DNA of 64,000 bases, from NCBI RefSeq assembly GCF_003814745.1, contig NZ_RKRD01000001.1, positions 248,001 to 312,000 on the forward strand, in the 5' to 3' direction. Positions 9,205-18,253 of this stretch are shown in pieces; the first letter of the stretch is position 1, and every line of letters starts with the position of its first letter. Made by a program: the position numbers and the translations under genes. Source of the DNA: Hydrogenoanaerobacterium saccharovorans (GTDB taxonomy: Bacteria; Bacillota; Clostridia; Oscillospirales; Ruminococcaceae). The notes under the pieces are model-generated. The model saw only the letters and a program-made list of their open reading frames with translations. It was not told the origin of the DNA and made no database searches.

Positions 9205-9483
9205 ATGAAAAAGCTGAACGTGGAAGTGTGTGTGTGCACCGAGTGTGTAATGAAAGGCGCAATGGACCTGATTGAGTCGATTGAGAGCCTCAAAAAACTC
9301 AAGGTACAGCTTCGGTTTAACACGCAAATCCAAATCGAAATGAACAAATGTCTGGGCGAAGCAAAACATGGGTTGCAATCTCCGCTTGTAAAAATAAACG
9401 ATGAGTTGGTTGAAAAAGCGGACAGCGAAACGGTAATGGCAAAAATTATCGCACTCGCATCGCAGGACATAAAATCAATCTAG
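9205..9483 (+). CDS. Small thioredoxin-fold ferredoxin-like protein
   Basis: This 92-residue protein resembles the NuoE-type thioredoxin-like ferredoxins in size and general pattern, but its cysteines are unusual. CVCTEC lies at residues 9-14, and only a single later Cys follows (MNKC, about residue 48) where the family has C-x3-C. A classical four-Cys [2Fe-2S] site is therefore incomplete. I chose the ATG at 9205, preceded by AAAGGGGA about 14 bp upstream; an in-frame ATG at 9178 overlaps that site. It lies directly upstream of the catalytic hydrogenase and probably partners it. Confidence 0.65.
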   Translation: MKKLNVEVCVCTECVMKGAMDLIESIESLKKLKVQLRFNTQIQIEMNKCLGEAKHGLQSPLVKINDELVEKADSETVMAKIIALASQDIKSI

Positions 9484-9508
9484 CTGTGGAAGATTGATTT
9501 TTTTTTCA

Positions 9509-9540
9509 GGCAGGGGCATTGCATTAGCAAAGCCCCTGCA
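9509..9540. other. Hairpin between the ferredoxin-like gene and hydA
   Basis: GCAGGGGC and GCCCCTGC form an 8-bp GC-rich stem preceded by a T-run and followed by an A-run. In the direction of the operon it lacks a terminal U-tract, so it more likely stabilises or processes the transcript than ends it. Confidence 0.5.
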
Positions 9541-9588
9541 AAAAAAACCAATTTTAGGCCGGTTGCGGCGAAAGGACGATAGACCAAT

Positions 9589-11091
9589 ATGAGGGGAATT
9601 TATACACCTGTTACAAAAATACGCAGACAGGTTTTTGCTGAGGTTGCGCGAATGGCGTACGAAGGTGGGGACTATTCGAGAATTGTCGAGATCCCTTTTA
9701 AAATTATACCGGGAGAAGTGCCCACCTACCGTGACAGTGTGTTTGTGGAACGTGCAATTGTAGGAGAACGCCTGCGTCTTGCCATTGGTTTACCGCTGTA
9801 CCCAGCCGATAATCCGGCGCCTATTTCACGCGGTGTTGAAGAAAGTGCCATTGCAAAAAAAGTATACGACCCGCCACTGATTAACGTAATACCGTTTGCC
9901 TGCAATAAATGCGAAGAAACATCTTATCTTGTCACCAATAACTGCCGCGGATGCCTTGCACATCCGTGTATTTCGGTTTGCCCTGTCAAGGCAATTTCTA
10001 TGGTGAACGGAAGATCGGTTATCGACAAAACCAAATGTGTAAAATGCGGCCGATGCAAAGAAACCTGCCCTTACGAGGCGATTGTAAGATATGACCGCCC
10101 GTGTTCTGCCGCCTGCGGTGTGGATGCAATAGAAAGTGACCATCTTGGCAGAGCAAAAATCAACTACGAAAAATGCGTATCTTGCGGTATGTGTTTGGTG
10201 AGCTGCCCGTTTGGTGCCATTGCAGATAAATCACAAATATTCCAGTTGATTCATGCAATCAAAGAAGGCGACGAAGTAATCGGTGCCATTGCACCTGCAT
10301 TTGTAGGGCAGTTTGGCCCGCTTGCTACCCCCGATAAGGTAAAAGAGGCAATTAAACGCCTTGGCTTCGCCGATGTGGTTGAAGTTGCAATCGGTGCAGA
10401 CATCGGTGCGGTAGAAGAGGCCAAGCATTATGTGCACAAGGTTGTCAGCGGTGAAGAGCCGTTTCTTGCAACCTCTTGCTGCCCTTCGTGGTCGGTGATG
10501 GCGAAGAACAAATTCCCCGAAATTGCACCTTATGTATCGGATGCGCTTACCCCAATGGTTGCCACTGCGCGTATCATTAAAAAAGACCGCCCCAATGCAA
10601 AAATTGTTTTTATCGGCCCATGTGCAGCAAAGAAGCTCGAAGCTTCGAGAAGGACTGTGCGCAGTGATGTGGATTTTGTCATCACTTTTGAAGAACTGAT
10701 GGGCATGTTTGTTGCAAAAGGCATTGAATTTGGCGAAATGGAGAAAGTCGAAAAATTCGATGATGCCACCGCTGCCGGACGCGGTTACAGCGTTGCAGGT
10801 GGTGTTGCAGATGCCATTGCCGCATGTGTAAAAGAGATGTACCCCGATGTGGAGATGCAAGTAGACCGTGCCGAAGGGCTGAAAAACTGTGCTAAAATGT
10901 TGATGCTTGCAAAAGCGGGCAAACGCGATGGCTACCTGATGGAAGGTATGGCTTGCCCGGGTGGCTGTGTGGGCGGTGCAGGTACACTGATGCCGCTGAA
11001 TAAAGCAATGGCTGCCGTAAAAAGCTTCCAGAACGAAGCAGCCGAAAAAATTGCTACCAAAAACCCGTTACTGGAACAAGAAAATAAATAA
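9589..11091 (+). CDS. hydA: Catalytic [FeFe]-hydrogenase, monomeric ferredoxin-linked type
   Basis: This 500-residue enzyme should reduce protons or oxidise H2 with ferredoxin as electron carrier. After a family-specific N-terminal segment come ferredoxin-like clusters (CNKCEETSYL at 105-114, CVKCGRCKETCP at 150-161, CVSCGMCLVSCP at 196-207). Then all three H-cluster signatures are intact: TSCCPSW at 295-301, GPCAAKK at 343-349 and MACPGGCVGGAG at 454-465. The proton-relay Cys is thus present, unlike in the divergent sensory paralogue. The architecture resembles group B enzymes of clostridia; HydA2 of Ruminococcus is a plausible relative. A GAAAGGA ribosome site precedes the ATG and a strong terminator follows. 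Confidence 0.93.
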   Translation: MRGIYTPVTKIRRQVFAEVARMAYEGGDYSRIVEIPFKIIPGEVPTYRDSVFVERAIVGERLRLAIGLPLYPADNPAPISRGVEESAIAKKVYDPPLINVIPFACNKCEETSYLVTNNCRGCLAHPCISVCPVKAISMVNGRSVIDKTKCVKCGRCKETCPYEAIVRYDRPCSAACGVDAIESDHLGRAKINYEKCVSCGMCLVSCPFGAIADKSQIFQLIHAIKEGDEVIGAIAPAFVGQFGPLATPDKVKEAIKRLGFADVVEVAIGADIGAVEEAKHYVHKVVSGEEPFLATSCCPSWSVMAKNKFPEIAPYVSDALTPMVATARIIKKDRPNAKIVFIGPCAAKKLEASRRTVRSDVDFVITFEELMGMFVAKGIEFGEMEKVEKFDDATAAGRGYSVAGGVADAIAACVKEMYPDVEMQVDRAEGLKNCAKMLMLAKAGKRDGYLMEGMACPGGCVGGAGTLMPLNKAMAAVKSFQNEAAEKIATKNPLLEQENK

Positions 11092-11107
11092 TACGGTTAT
11101 TATGCTT

Positions 11108-11138
11108 AAAAAGAACTGCCGAAAGGCAGTTCTTTTTT
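11108..11138 (+). terminator. Terminator after hydA
   Basis: AAGAACTGCC-GAAA-GGCAGTTCTT followed by a T-run is a compact stem with a GAAA tetraloop. Confidence 0.9.
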
Positions 11139-11252
11139 AATGTTTACAGAAAATCAACACATAATATGGTAAAATTATAGATATACCAGTTACATGGATA
11201 AAACTTTTAAAGTGATACGACATAGATTTTAATAAAACCTTGGAGGTAAGCG

Positions 11253-12590
11253 ATGCAAAGACTTTGGCTGACCCTAACAGTGGGGATATTGGCGATAAGT
11301 TTGACTGCTTGCGGCGGTAAAGCAAGTTTTAACGAAAAGGCAATCAAGCAAATTGCAGTACAGAGTGTAAGTGAGATGGCAGCGGGTGAATACGACAAGG
11401 TACATGATAGGATGAGCCCGAGCTATGCCGCGAAAATGCCTGCCGAAAATTTAAAACAAGCATGGGACTTGGTAACCTTTACAGCGGGCGCTTATGCACA
11501 GCAGAAAGGGGTTGAGGCAGAGCCCAAGGACGGCAAAGCGGTTGTTACCGTCACCAGTGAGTATACTTCAAAAGAAGTGGTTGCCAAACTTACATTTAAC
11601 ACCCATAAACAGATTGAGAATATATGGCTCTCGTACGGCAAGGTTGTTGAACAGCCGCTTGCCAATACCGAAAAGTTTGAAGAAATCAGGGTTGAGGTAG
11701 GGCATACTGCAAACAAACTAAGCGGAAAATTAACGCTGCCCAAGGGGATAGAAAAGCCGCCGGTTGTGGTTATGGTGCAGGGAAGCGGTTCTACCGACAT
11801 GGACGAAACGGTTGGCAAGGCTGCGAATAAACCGTTTCGCGATATTGCCCATGGGCTGGCTGAGCAGGGGATTGCAACAATCCGCTTCAATAAACGTTAT
11901 TTTACCTATCCAGAAGAAGCGGAGAATCATGTAAATTCACTTACCGTTGAAGATGAAATCATGAAAGATGCGACCGGCGCAATTGAGCTTGCAGAAACCG
12001 ATACAAGAGTGGATAACAGCCGTATTTATCTTTTAGGGCACAGCATAGGCGGAATGCTTGCACCAAAGCTTGCCTACGATAACCAAACGGTTGACGGAAT
12101 TATTTCTTTGGCGGGCAGCCTGCGCGGGATGGAGGATATTTTATTCGACCAAAACCTTGCTGTGATACAAGCAAGTGATAGTAGCGAAAGTGAAAAGCTG
12201 AAACAAACAAAGCAATTGCAAAGAGAATTGGAAAGAATTAAAGAGCTTACCAATGCAGATGCCAAAAAATCTGCAAAGTTATTTGGACAGCCGGCTTCGT
12301 ACTGGGTGAGCCTGAACAATGCAAAAGGGCTTTTGTTTGTGCACGACCTTACCATACCTATGTTGGTACTGCAAGGGGATGCGGATTTTCAAATCTTGGT
12401 GGGCAAAGATTTTCAATCATGGCGTGATGCGCTGAAAAATAAAGAGAATGTAACCTACTGGGTATATGGCGGGCTGAACCACTTGTTTATGCCCACAGCC
12501 GGTGCAAAAGATATTACAGACTACAATGTACCCGGTCATGTCGAGCAAAAGGTAATTGATGATATTGCAAACTGGGTTCACACTCATTAG
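11253..12590 (+). CDS. Lipoprotein with DUF3887-like and alpha/beta-hydrolase domains
   Basis: This 445-residue exported lipoprotein has a lipobox SLTAC with Cys20. Residues about 25-130 look like the small DUF3887 domain often placed before hydrolases. Residues about 145-440 form an alpha/beta-hydrolase: the nucleophile elbow is GHSIGG (Ser264), a probable acid is in QGDAD (376 or 378), and the catalytic His is in GGLNH (410). An esterase or peptidase acting at the outer membrane face is likely; substrate unknown. The ATG has GGAGG upstream. An oxidoreductase gene follows after 38 bp on the same strand. Confidence 0.83.
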   Translation: MQRLWLTLTVGILAISLTACGGKASFNEKAIKQIAVQSVSEMAAGEYDKVHDRMSPSYAAKMPAENLKQAWDLVTFTAGAYAQQKGVEAEPKDGKAVVTVTSEYTSKEVVAKLTFNTHKQIENIWLSYGKVVEQPLANTEKFEEIRVEVGHTANKLSGKLTLPKGIEKPPVVVMVQGSGSTDMDETVGKAANKPFRDIAHGLAEQGIATIRFNKRYFTYPEEAENHVNSLTVEDEIMKDATGAIELAETDTRVDNSRIYLLGHSIGGMLAPKLAYDNQTVDGIISLAGSLRGMEDILFDQNLAVIQASDSSESEKLKQTKQLQRELERIKELTNADAKKSAKLFGQPASYWVSLNNAKGLLFVHDLTIPMLVLQGDADFQILVGKDFQSWRDALKNKENVTYWVYGGLNHLFMPTAGAKDITDYNVPGHVEQKVIDDIANWVHTH

Positions 12591-12628
12591 AAAATAGAGA
12601 CAACAAAGAATAGAAAGGTTGAGACATC

Positions 12629-13615
12629 ATGAAACTAGCAACAGTTGGGACGAGCTGGATTACCGAACGTTTTTTAAAAGCGGCGGTTGTCACGCAGGGG
12701 TTAGAGCCATACGGTGTATTTTCGCGCAACATAGATAAGGCAAAGGCATTTGGTGCGCCATACGGTGCCTCTGTTTTTTATAATGATTATCAGCAGCTTT
12801 TGGATGACCCAAACGTTGAGATTGTATACATCGGTGCGCCCAATTCACTGCACTTTAGCTATATGGACCGTGCAATTGATGCAGGGAAAGCTGTGATTTG
12901 CGAAAAGCCGTTTGTTTCTACCATGAAAGAGTTTCAACAAATTAAGCGCAAGGTTGTGGAAAAACGCGCGTTTGTTTTTGAAGCAATTACTACCCTTTCT
13001 ATGCCCAATTACACTAGCATAAAAGAGAATCTTCAAAAAATAGCACCTGTACACATAGCAAAAGTGGATTTCAGCCAATTTTCGTCACGTTACCCACAGT
13101 TGCAGGCGGGGGAGCGCACCAATATTTTTGACCCTGCCTTTTCTGGCGGGGCATTGTATGACCTTGGCGTGTACGGCGTTCACCTTGCGGTGGGGCTGTT
13201 CGGAGCACCTCAGGACGTAGTTTGTTTTTGCAATAATAAACAGTACGGCGTAGATATTTCGGGCATGCTGTTGCTAAAGTACCCCGATAAAGTGTGCAAC
13301 ATCACCTTTAGCAAGGATACACACTCCACAACAATCACCGAATTTCAGGGAGAAAAAGGTTACCTTACCGTACGCGGTTCTACAGGGCGCTGCGATTGTA
13401 TCGGGCTTGCGCTTGTGGGTGAAGATGAACAGGATATCTCGCTTGAGCAAAGCGACAACCCCATGGAATATGAGGCGGCGGCATTTGTAAAGGCGATACA
13501 AAACGATGATTGGAACTATGTAATGCAGGCGCTCAACCAAAGCGAAACGGTGATGGATATTTTATGTAAGGCGCGCAAAAGTGCGGGCATTGTTTTTGAG
13601 GCTGACAAAGCCTAA
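12629..13615 (+). CDS. Gfo/Idh/MocA-family oxidoreductase
   Basis: A 328-residue NAD(P)-dependent dehydrogenase. The N-terminal Rossmann segment (residues 1-120) contains the family motif CEKP (VICEKPFVS) and the preceding YIGAPNSLHF. The C-terminal alpha/beta domain includes GGALYDLGVY, the substrate-pocket region that normally carries the catalytic Lys/His equivalents. The sugar or cyclitol substrate cannot be told. It probably shares a transcript with the upstream lipoprotein hydrolase and ends at a terminator at 13628. Confidence 0.85.
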   Translation: MKLATVGTSWITERFLKAAVVTQGLEPYGVFSRNIDKAKAFGAPYGASVFYNDYQQLLDDPNVEIVYIGAPNSLHFSYMDRAIDAGKAVICEKPFVSTMKEFQQIKRKVVEKRAFVFEAITTLSMPNYTSIKENLQKIAPVHIAKVDFSQFSSRYPQLQAGERTNIFDPAFSGGALYDLGVYGVHLAVGLFGAPQDVVCFCNNKQYGVDISGMLLLKYPDKVCNITFSKDTHSTTITEFQGEKGYLTVRGSTGRCDCIGLALVGEDEQDISLEQSDNPMEYEAAAFVKAIQNDDWNYVMQALNQSETVMDILCKARKSAGIVFEADKA

Positions 13616-13627
13616 TAATACAAAACC

Positions 13628-13670
13628 AAAAAAGGAACGCTGTCTGATGAGAAGACGGCGTTGCTTTTTT
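13628..13670. terminator. Terminator between convergent oxidoreductase and ABC genes
   Basis: GGAACGCTGTCT pairs with AGACGGCGTTGC-type bases around a GATGAGA loop, with A-run before and T-run after, so it may work in both directions. Confidence 0.75.
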
Positions 13671-13674
13671 ATGC

Positions 13675-14259
13675 TTATTTTCGCAGAGAATCCAGTGTAA
13701 CGATGCGTGCGCCGAGCAGTTGTGCCTCCTGCGGGTCGTGCGTTACTGCAACAACAATGCTTTCGGCGGTGTGCCGTATTAAAAACGCAGCAGTTTGGCG
13801 GCGGGTTCCTTCGTCAAGCCCTGAAAACGGTTCATCCAGCAAAACAAGCGGGCTGCCAAACGCAATGGCACGGGCAATTGCCACACGCCGTTTCATACCG
13901 CCGCTCAATGCTTTGGGGTAACTTTTTTCTTCACCGCCAAGCCCTACATCGGCAAGCAATGTTACCAACTCTACGGTGGATTTATGGGGTGCAACAAGCG
14001 CGAGGTTATCCAGTACGGTAAGGTGCGGCAGCAGGCGGTTTTCTTGAAACACCATCGAAACACCTTGCGGGGGGATGCCCTCCACCGTACCCGAATCGGG
14101 CTTGTTCAGCCCCGCCATCAAACGCAGCAAAGTGGTTTTGCCTGTACCCGAAGCACCCATCAATGCAATTTTATCGCCTGCTGCGAGGGACAAATTTACA
14201 TTATATAAAATTTGTTTTTCGCCGTAGGCGAAGCTGACATTGTGAAGGCTTAGTTTCAT
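13675..14259 (-). CDS. ABC transporter ATPase, nitrate/sulfonate/taurine type
   Basis: This 194-residue ATPase energises the importer encoded upstream. The Walker A motif is GASGTGKTT, the signature LSGGMKRR, and the Walker B motif VLLDEPFSGLD; the switch His is in VVAVTHD. It is shorter than typical SsuB (about 250 residues) because the C-terminal tail is minimal. Its start overlaps the permease stop by 4 bp, indicating translational coupling. Confidence 0.9.
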   Translation of the reverse strand: MKLSLHNVSFAYGEKQILYNVNLSLAAGDKIALMGASGTGKTTLLRLMAGLNKPDSGTVEGIPPQGVSMVFQENRLLPHLTVLDNLALVAPHKSTVELVTLLADVGLGGEEKSYPKALSGGMKRRVAIARAIAFGSPLVLLDEPFSGLDEGTRRQTAAFLIRHTAESIVVAVTHDPQEAQLLGARIVTLDSLRK

Positions 14260-15044
14260 TTGCGCACCTCCTGTTCTGCAAGGCGGTTGAGACGTTTTGC
14301 CAGTGTGTTGATGCCGTGTATCATCAGTTTTTCAAGCAGGACAGAAAGCAGAATAATGACAGCCGTCCAGGCAAACAGGTCGGTCGTTTCAAGGTATACT
14401 TTGGCATTGTACAGCTGTGTGCCGATCGCTGCAGCGGGGATGGCAATTACTTCGCCTGCAATCCCCGCCTTCCACGAAAAACCTAAACCAACCTTTGCGG
14501 CAGACAGAAAATACGGCAGTACAGACGGGACGGTGATGTTTTTCAGTATCGCCGAACGAGGCAAGCGGTACACAGTTGCCATCTCAAGCAGTTTTTCATC
14601 GATTTGCATAATGCCCTCATGAACATTCGACCAAATCAGCGGTAGCACCATTAAAAATGCGATGAACACCGACAGATTAGCACCGCGAATCCACACCAAA
14701 GCAAGTATTACAAACGAGGCAACGGGGGTTGCTTTGATTATGCTCATCGGCAGCGAAAAGAATGCATACAAAGCCTGCGAGCGGGCAGTTGCCGCGGCAA
14801 TAACCGTGCCGAGCAGCAACCCTAAGAAAAACCCGAGCAGAATCCTTGCCACACTGCCAAAAACAATATGCCAAAACGCACCGCTTACGGCAAGTTCAAT
14901 CACTCTGCGCAACGCAGAAAAGGGGGAGACCAGCAAAAGATCTTCCCCCACAGCGTAATACGCGCCCTGCCACAGCAACAACCAAAGGGCGATTACTAGT
15001 ATTTGAATCCACTTTTTATTGTGCGATGTAGTAGAAGTTTTCAT
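14256..15044 (-). CDS. ABC transporter permease, SsuC/TauC-like
   Basis: A 262-residue inner-membrane permease with about six hydrophobic segments. The EAA-type loop appears around ATVYRLPRSAILKNITVPSV. The start overlaps the end of the binding-protein gene by 29 bp, so the exact start is somewhat uncertain. It forms a complete importer with the flanking ATPase and binding lipoprotein. Confidence 0.88.
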   Translation of the reverse strand: MKTSTTSHNKKWIQILVIALWLLLWQGAYYAVGEDLLLVSPFSALRRVIELAVSGAFWHIVFGSVARILLGFFLGLLLGTVIAAATARSQALYAFFSLPMSIIKATPVASFVILALVWIRGANLSVFIAFLMVLPLIWSNVHEGIMQIDEKLLEMATVYRLPRSAILKNITVPSVLPYFLSAAKVGLGFSWKAGIAGEVIAIPAAAIGTQLYNAKVYLETTDLFAWTAVIILLSVLLEKLMIHGINTLAKRLNRLAEQEVRK

Positions 15045-16062
15045 CGGGCAATTTTCCTCCTACCGATTGAGGGTTGGCGTCAAAGAGTACCTTTAAAAAA
15101 CCGCTTGCAATTTTTTTCATCTCATCGCCTTCCACATAAACAATGCTGCACTGCGGAATAGCCTTTTTTGCCATTGGCAATTTTGGGATAATATTTTGCT
15201 TAACAACCAGTTCTGCGGCGGCATCAAGGTTTGCACTGTCGGTGATAAAAGCGGCTGAGGTTTTATATTCTTCGAGAAATGCTTTTAGCGCGTCCGGGTG
15301 TTCATCCATAAATTTTTGCTGAACTACAATGCAACCCATGGTGAGCCCGCTTTCACCTTTGGTTGCGGTATCCCACTCTTTGGTAAGGTCAAGTGCGATG
15401 CGCACTTTTTCATTCTGCATCAAAACGCTGGTGACAAAAGGCTGGGGCAAAAGAGCAATTTCTGCCTGACCTGCGGCAAGCATATTTGCAAGCTCGGTGT
15501 GCTCGGTTTTGTATTCTACGGTTACGTCGGTGCCAACCTTCAGCCCGTTTTTCTCAAGCACATAATTCAGAGCAAACTCAGGGGTTGCCCCTTTGCCCGT
15601 TGAATAAATGGTTTTGCCTTTGAGGTCAGCAATAGACTGGATAGTATTTCCGTTTTCAACCACGTACAGCACGCCCATGGTGTTTAGTGCAGCCAACTTT
15701 ACCTTGCCTTGCGTTTTATTATACAAGGTGGCGGAAAGGTTGGTTGGTACAGCAGCGATGTCGTATTCCCCTTTGATAATGCTGCCCACGAGTTCATCGG
15801 GTGCACCCGCAAGGGTGAACACGTAATTGTTTGCGGTTTTACCATTCGCTGTGTCGTCCATCAATTTTACCATGCCCATTGCGGTTGGGCCTTTGAGTGC
15901 TGCTATTTTCACATCAATTTTTTCAGCCGATGCCGGTTCGGAAGACGGTGCAGGCTGAGACGGAGGTACAGAGGACGCCTCTGAGCTCGATGATTTCTGC
16001 CCGCAGGCGGTAATTGATAGAACCAACACCAGAGCAATTGCAATGGCTAAAATTTTTTTCAT
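15016..16062 (-). CDS. Substrate-binding lipoprotein, NMT1/SsuA-like
   Basis: This 348-residue lipoprotein has a signal sequence ending SITAC (Cys20) and a Ser/Pro-rich linker (about 22-50). A two-lobe NMT1/THI5/SsuA-like binding domain follows, with DLKGKTIYSTGKGATPEF near residues 145-165. Relatives bind sulfonates, nitrate or thiamine precursors; the ligand is unknown here. The GGAG ribosome site before the ATG is clear. It follows a Crp-type regulator by 60 bp and likely shares its transcript. Confidence 0.88.
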   Translation of the reverse strand: MKKILAIAIALVLVLSITACGQKSSSSEASSVPPSQPAPSSEPASAEKIDVKIAALKGPTAMGMVKLMDDTANGKTANNYVFTLAGAPDELVGSIIKGEYDIAAVPTNLSATLYNKTQGKVKLAALNTMGVLYVVENGNTIQSIADLKGKTIYSTGKGATPEFALNYVLEKNGLKVGTDVTVEYKTEHTELANMLAAGQAEIALLPQPFVTSVLMQNEKVRIALDLTKEWDTATKGESGLTMGCIVVQQKFMDEHPDALKAFLEEYKTSAAFITDSANLDAAAELVVKQNIIPKLPMAKKAIPQCSIVYVEGDEMKKIASGFLKVLFDANPQSVGGKLPDENFYYIAQ

Positions 16063-16121
16063 AAGATAGTTCTCCTTTTTAATGGCATAGATATTGTATT
16101 TTACTTTAATGAAAAACGAGA

Positions 16122-16775
16122 TTAGGATGTCTGAAGAGAATCGATATTTAATATTGTAATTTTACGGTCTTCTCTTTTAATAATGCCCTGTTTTTCTAAT
16201 TGCTCCAGGCTGCGGTAAAGCGATGCACGCCCGATATGAAGCTGCCGTGCAAGGTGTGAATACCCGTTTGCAACAGTAACCACACCGTTCTGCTGATTAT
16301 CCAGCAGGTAGTAATTTAATGCAGCAGCCGTACTGGGCACCGTAAAACTATCTATTTTTTGATTAAGAAAATGGATGCGTTCAGAGAGAAAGGTGATGTA
16401 ATTGATTGCCGTTTCAGGATATTCACGAAACAGACTGTTCAATTGAGTATCTGAAATAAAAACAAGTTCTGCCTTGATTTTTGCCTGTATAACAGCGACA
16501 TATTCCTCGGTAGGATGAAATAGGCTTGCAACGCCGAAGCAATCGCCCACACCAAAGGTGTTAAGCACAATATCTTTGCCTTTGTAGGCATTGATGGTAC
16601 CTGCCGTAATAATACCGATTGATTTTTTAAAATTTTCTGTGGTATAAATTGGCTCACCTGTGAGAAAACTTACTGATGAAAGGTTGTTAAAAAAAGTATC
16701 CAGCTGTTGCAGCTCCAGCCCTTTAAACAAAAAACAGGAGCTTACAATCTTTTTTTGTTTTGCGGTGAGAGCCAT
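16122..16775 (-). CDS. Crp/Fnr-family transcription regulator
   Basis: This 217-residue protein has an N-terminal cyclic-nucleotide-binding-like beta barrel (about 15-115), a dimerisation helix and a C-terminal winged helix containing SHLARQLHIGRASLYRSLEQL. The N-terminal Cys cluster of oxygen-sensing FNR is absent. It is first in the operon with the SsuABC-like transporter, so it probably controls that uptake system. Its own promoter has a TTGT-N10-ACAA site that could be an autoregulatory operator. Confidence 0.85.
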   Translation of the reverse strand: MALTAKQKKIVSSCFLFKGLELQQLDTFFNNLSSVSFLTGEPIYTTENFKKSIGIITAGTINAYKGKDIVLNTFGVGDCFGVASLFHPTEEYVAVIQAKIKAELVFISDTQLNSLFREYPETAINYITFLSERIHFLNQKIDSFTVPSTAAALNYYLLDNQQNGVVTVANGYSHLARQLHIGRASLYRSLEQLEKQGIIKREDRKITILNIDSLQTS

Positions 16776-16796
16776 GCAACCATCCTTTCACTTATG

Positions 16797-16848
16797 TTGT
16801 CTCATTTGGTACAATTTAGATTATAATCTTCCTTTATTATTTTGTCAA
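16797..16848 (-). promoter_or_regulatory. Promoter and possible operator of the Crp-ABC operon
   Basis: On the minus strand TTGACA (16848-16843), a 17-bp spacer and TATAAT (16825-16820) are a perfect sigma-A match. Downstream, 16797-16814 holds the inverted half-sites TTGT and ACAA separated by 10 bp, where a Crp-family protein could block transcription. The remaining gap to spoVT (16849-17092) is AT-rich and shows no certain signal. Confidence 0.75.
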
Positions 16849-17092
16849 CGCTGCCAACATGTAACCATAAGCAGAAAAGTATTGCAAAAAAACAGTTGAA
16901 TTTTTGTTGTTTATATCAGCATATTTTTTCTAATTAAGCAGATAATAGCAATAAGCCCAATGAAATTACTCACAGGTAGACCGACAAAAATGTTTGCTTT
17001 CTTGATTTATGCGTTACGTAAACGGCAAACATGTATTACAAGCAATGTAGCATAGAATTTGTACATTATTTATAAGTAAGGGGTTTAAGGAT

Positions 17093-17635
17093 ATGAAAGC
17101 CACAGGAATCGTGAGAAGAATTGACGACTTAGGCCGTGTCGTAATTCCCAAAGAGATTAGAAGAACAATGAGAATTCGCGAGGGTGACCCTCTCGAAATC
17201 TATACAGATAATGACGGAGAAGTCATTTTTAAAAAGTACTCTCCAATTGGCGAGTTATCAAACTTTGCAAGCCAATATGCAGAAGTACTGCACAAAGCAG
17301 GCGGGTTCCCTGCTGTGATATGCGACCGCGACCATGTTATTGCGGTGTCGGGCATTCCGAAAAAAGAGCTTTTAGAGCGCCGCGTTTCGCCTGCGCTTGA
17401 AGAAATTATGGAGCAGCGCCGAAATTATGCCATGATATCAAAAGAGCAAGGCAAACTCCAACCTGTAGAGGGTGTAGACCGTTATGCGTTGGTAGCGGCG
17501 CCAATCATTGCTGCGGGCGATGTGTGCGGCTCTGTCATGTTCCTTGCAGGTGATACCGGTACGATGGCAGAAGAATCTGAAATTAAACTTATTAATGCTG
17601 CAGCAATGTTTTTGGGCAGACAAATGGAAGAATAA
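17093..17635 (+). CDS. spoVT: Stage V sporulation protein T
   Basis: SpoVT is a forespore transcription regulator. Residues 1-50 form an AbrB/SpoVT swapped-hairpin DNA-binding domain (GIVRRIDDLGRVVIPKEIRR). Residues about 55-180 form the GAF-like domain. The length of 180 residues is normal for the family. It is single, preceded by a weak AAGGGG-type ribosome site, and followed by a terminator. With sigK and spoVS in the same window it shows the organism is a spore-former. Confidence 0.95.
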   Translation: MKATGIVRRIDDLGRVVIPKEIRRTMRIREGDPLEIYTDNDGEVIFKKYSPIGELSNFASQYAEVLHKAGGFPAVICDRDHVIAVSGIPKKELLERRVSPALEEIMEQRRNYAMISKEQGKLQPVEGVDRYALVAAPIIAAGDVCGSVMFLAGDTGTMAEESEIKLINAAAMFLGRQMEE

Positions 17636-17653
17636 TAAACGATAATGTAAACA

Positions 17654-17688
17654 GAAAAAAACCGATGCACATCGCATCGGTTTTTTTA
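17654..17688 (+). terminator. Terminator after spoVT
   Basis: ACCGATGC and GCATCGGT form an 8-bp stem with flanking A-run and T-run. Confidence 0.88.
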
Positions 17689-17789
17689 TTGGAATAGAAC
17701 GATTGGAGAGAAAAACAAAGGAAACGGGATTGCTTTAAAAGCTTACCCAACTGCTGAAATCATATCTGCCTAAAAAGCCAATCTGTTCT

Positions 17790-18128
17790 TTATTCAACGT
17801 CAACCTTGTCAACTTCTTGATATGGTGCAAGGGTAGATACCATTCTCATTACTTTATCAGAAGTGTTGCGTACATAGTGAACTTCTTTTGGTTCAATATG
17901 AATCATCTGCCCGGGGGTAAGGTTGTAAACTTTTCCGTCAACGGTAATTTCTGCGGTTCCTTCAAGGATATAGAAGTTTTCTTCCATAACATTGTGGTAA
18001 TGTGCAGGGAAATCTTTACCCGGGGTGAATTGAACGATTGCAAAGTTCATACGAGGACCTTTCATAAGGTATTTCGGCCCATTATCGCCAAAACGATACT
18101 CACTATCTTTTTCATCTACAATAAACAT
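17790..18128 (-). CDS. Cupin-domain protein of the AI-2 (lsr) locus
   Basis: A 112-residue single-domain cupin. The metal-binding motif 1 shows H-x-H-x(4)-E (PAHYHNVMEENFYILEG) and motif 2 includes IHIEPKEVHYVRN. The fold suggests a metal-dependent isomerase, dioxygenase or sugar-binding role. It lies 125 bp downstream of lsrK. No LsrG (the isomerase of phospho-AI-2 breakdown) is seen in the locus, so this cupin is a candidate substitute; that is inference. It could instead have its own promoter and an unrelated role. Confidence 0.8.
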   Translation of the reverse strand: MFIVDEKDSEYRFGDNGPKYLMKGPRMNFAIVQFTPGKDFPAHYHNVMEENFYILEGTAEITVDGKVYNLTPGQMIHIEPKEVHYVRNTSDKVMRMVSTLAPYQEVDKVDVE

Positions 18129-18253
18129 AAAAAATAATCCTATCTCCGCTGCAGTACGGATTACTTTAACTTACTTTACCCACTGCAGATTCAAAAACTA
18201 GGGCAAAGCAATCAGATAAAAAGTTGTGCTACAGATGATTGATCATAAAAAAA

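Noticed and set aside
17000..17092. Sporulation (sigma-G) promoter before spoVT
   Set aside because: GCATA is present as a -35-like box, but the -10 region does not fit the pattern well enough to call.
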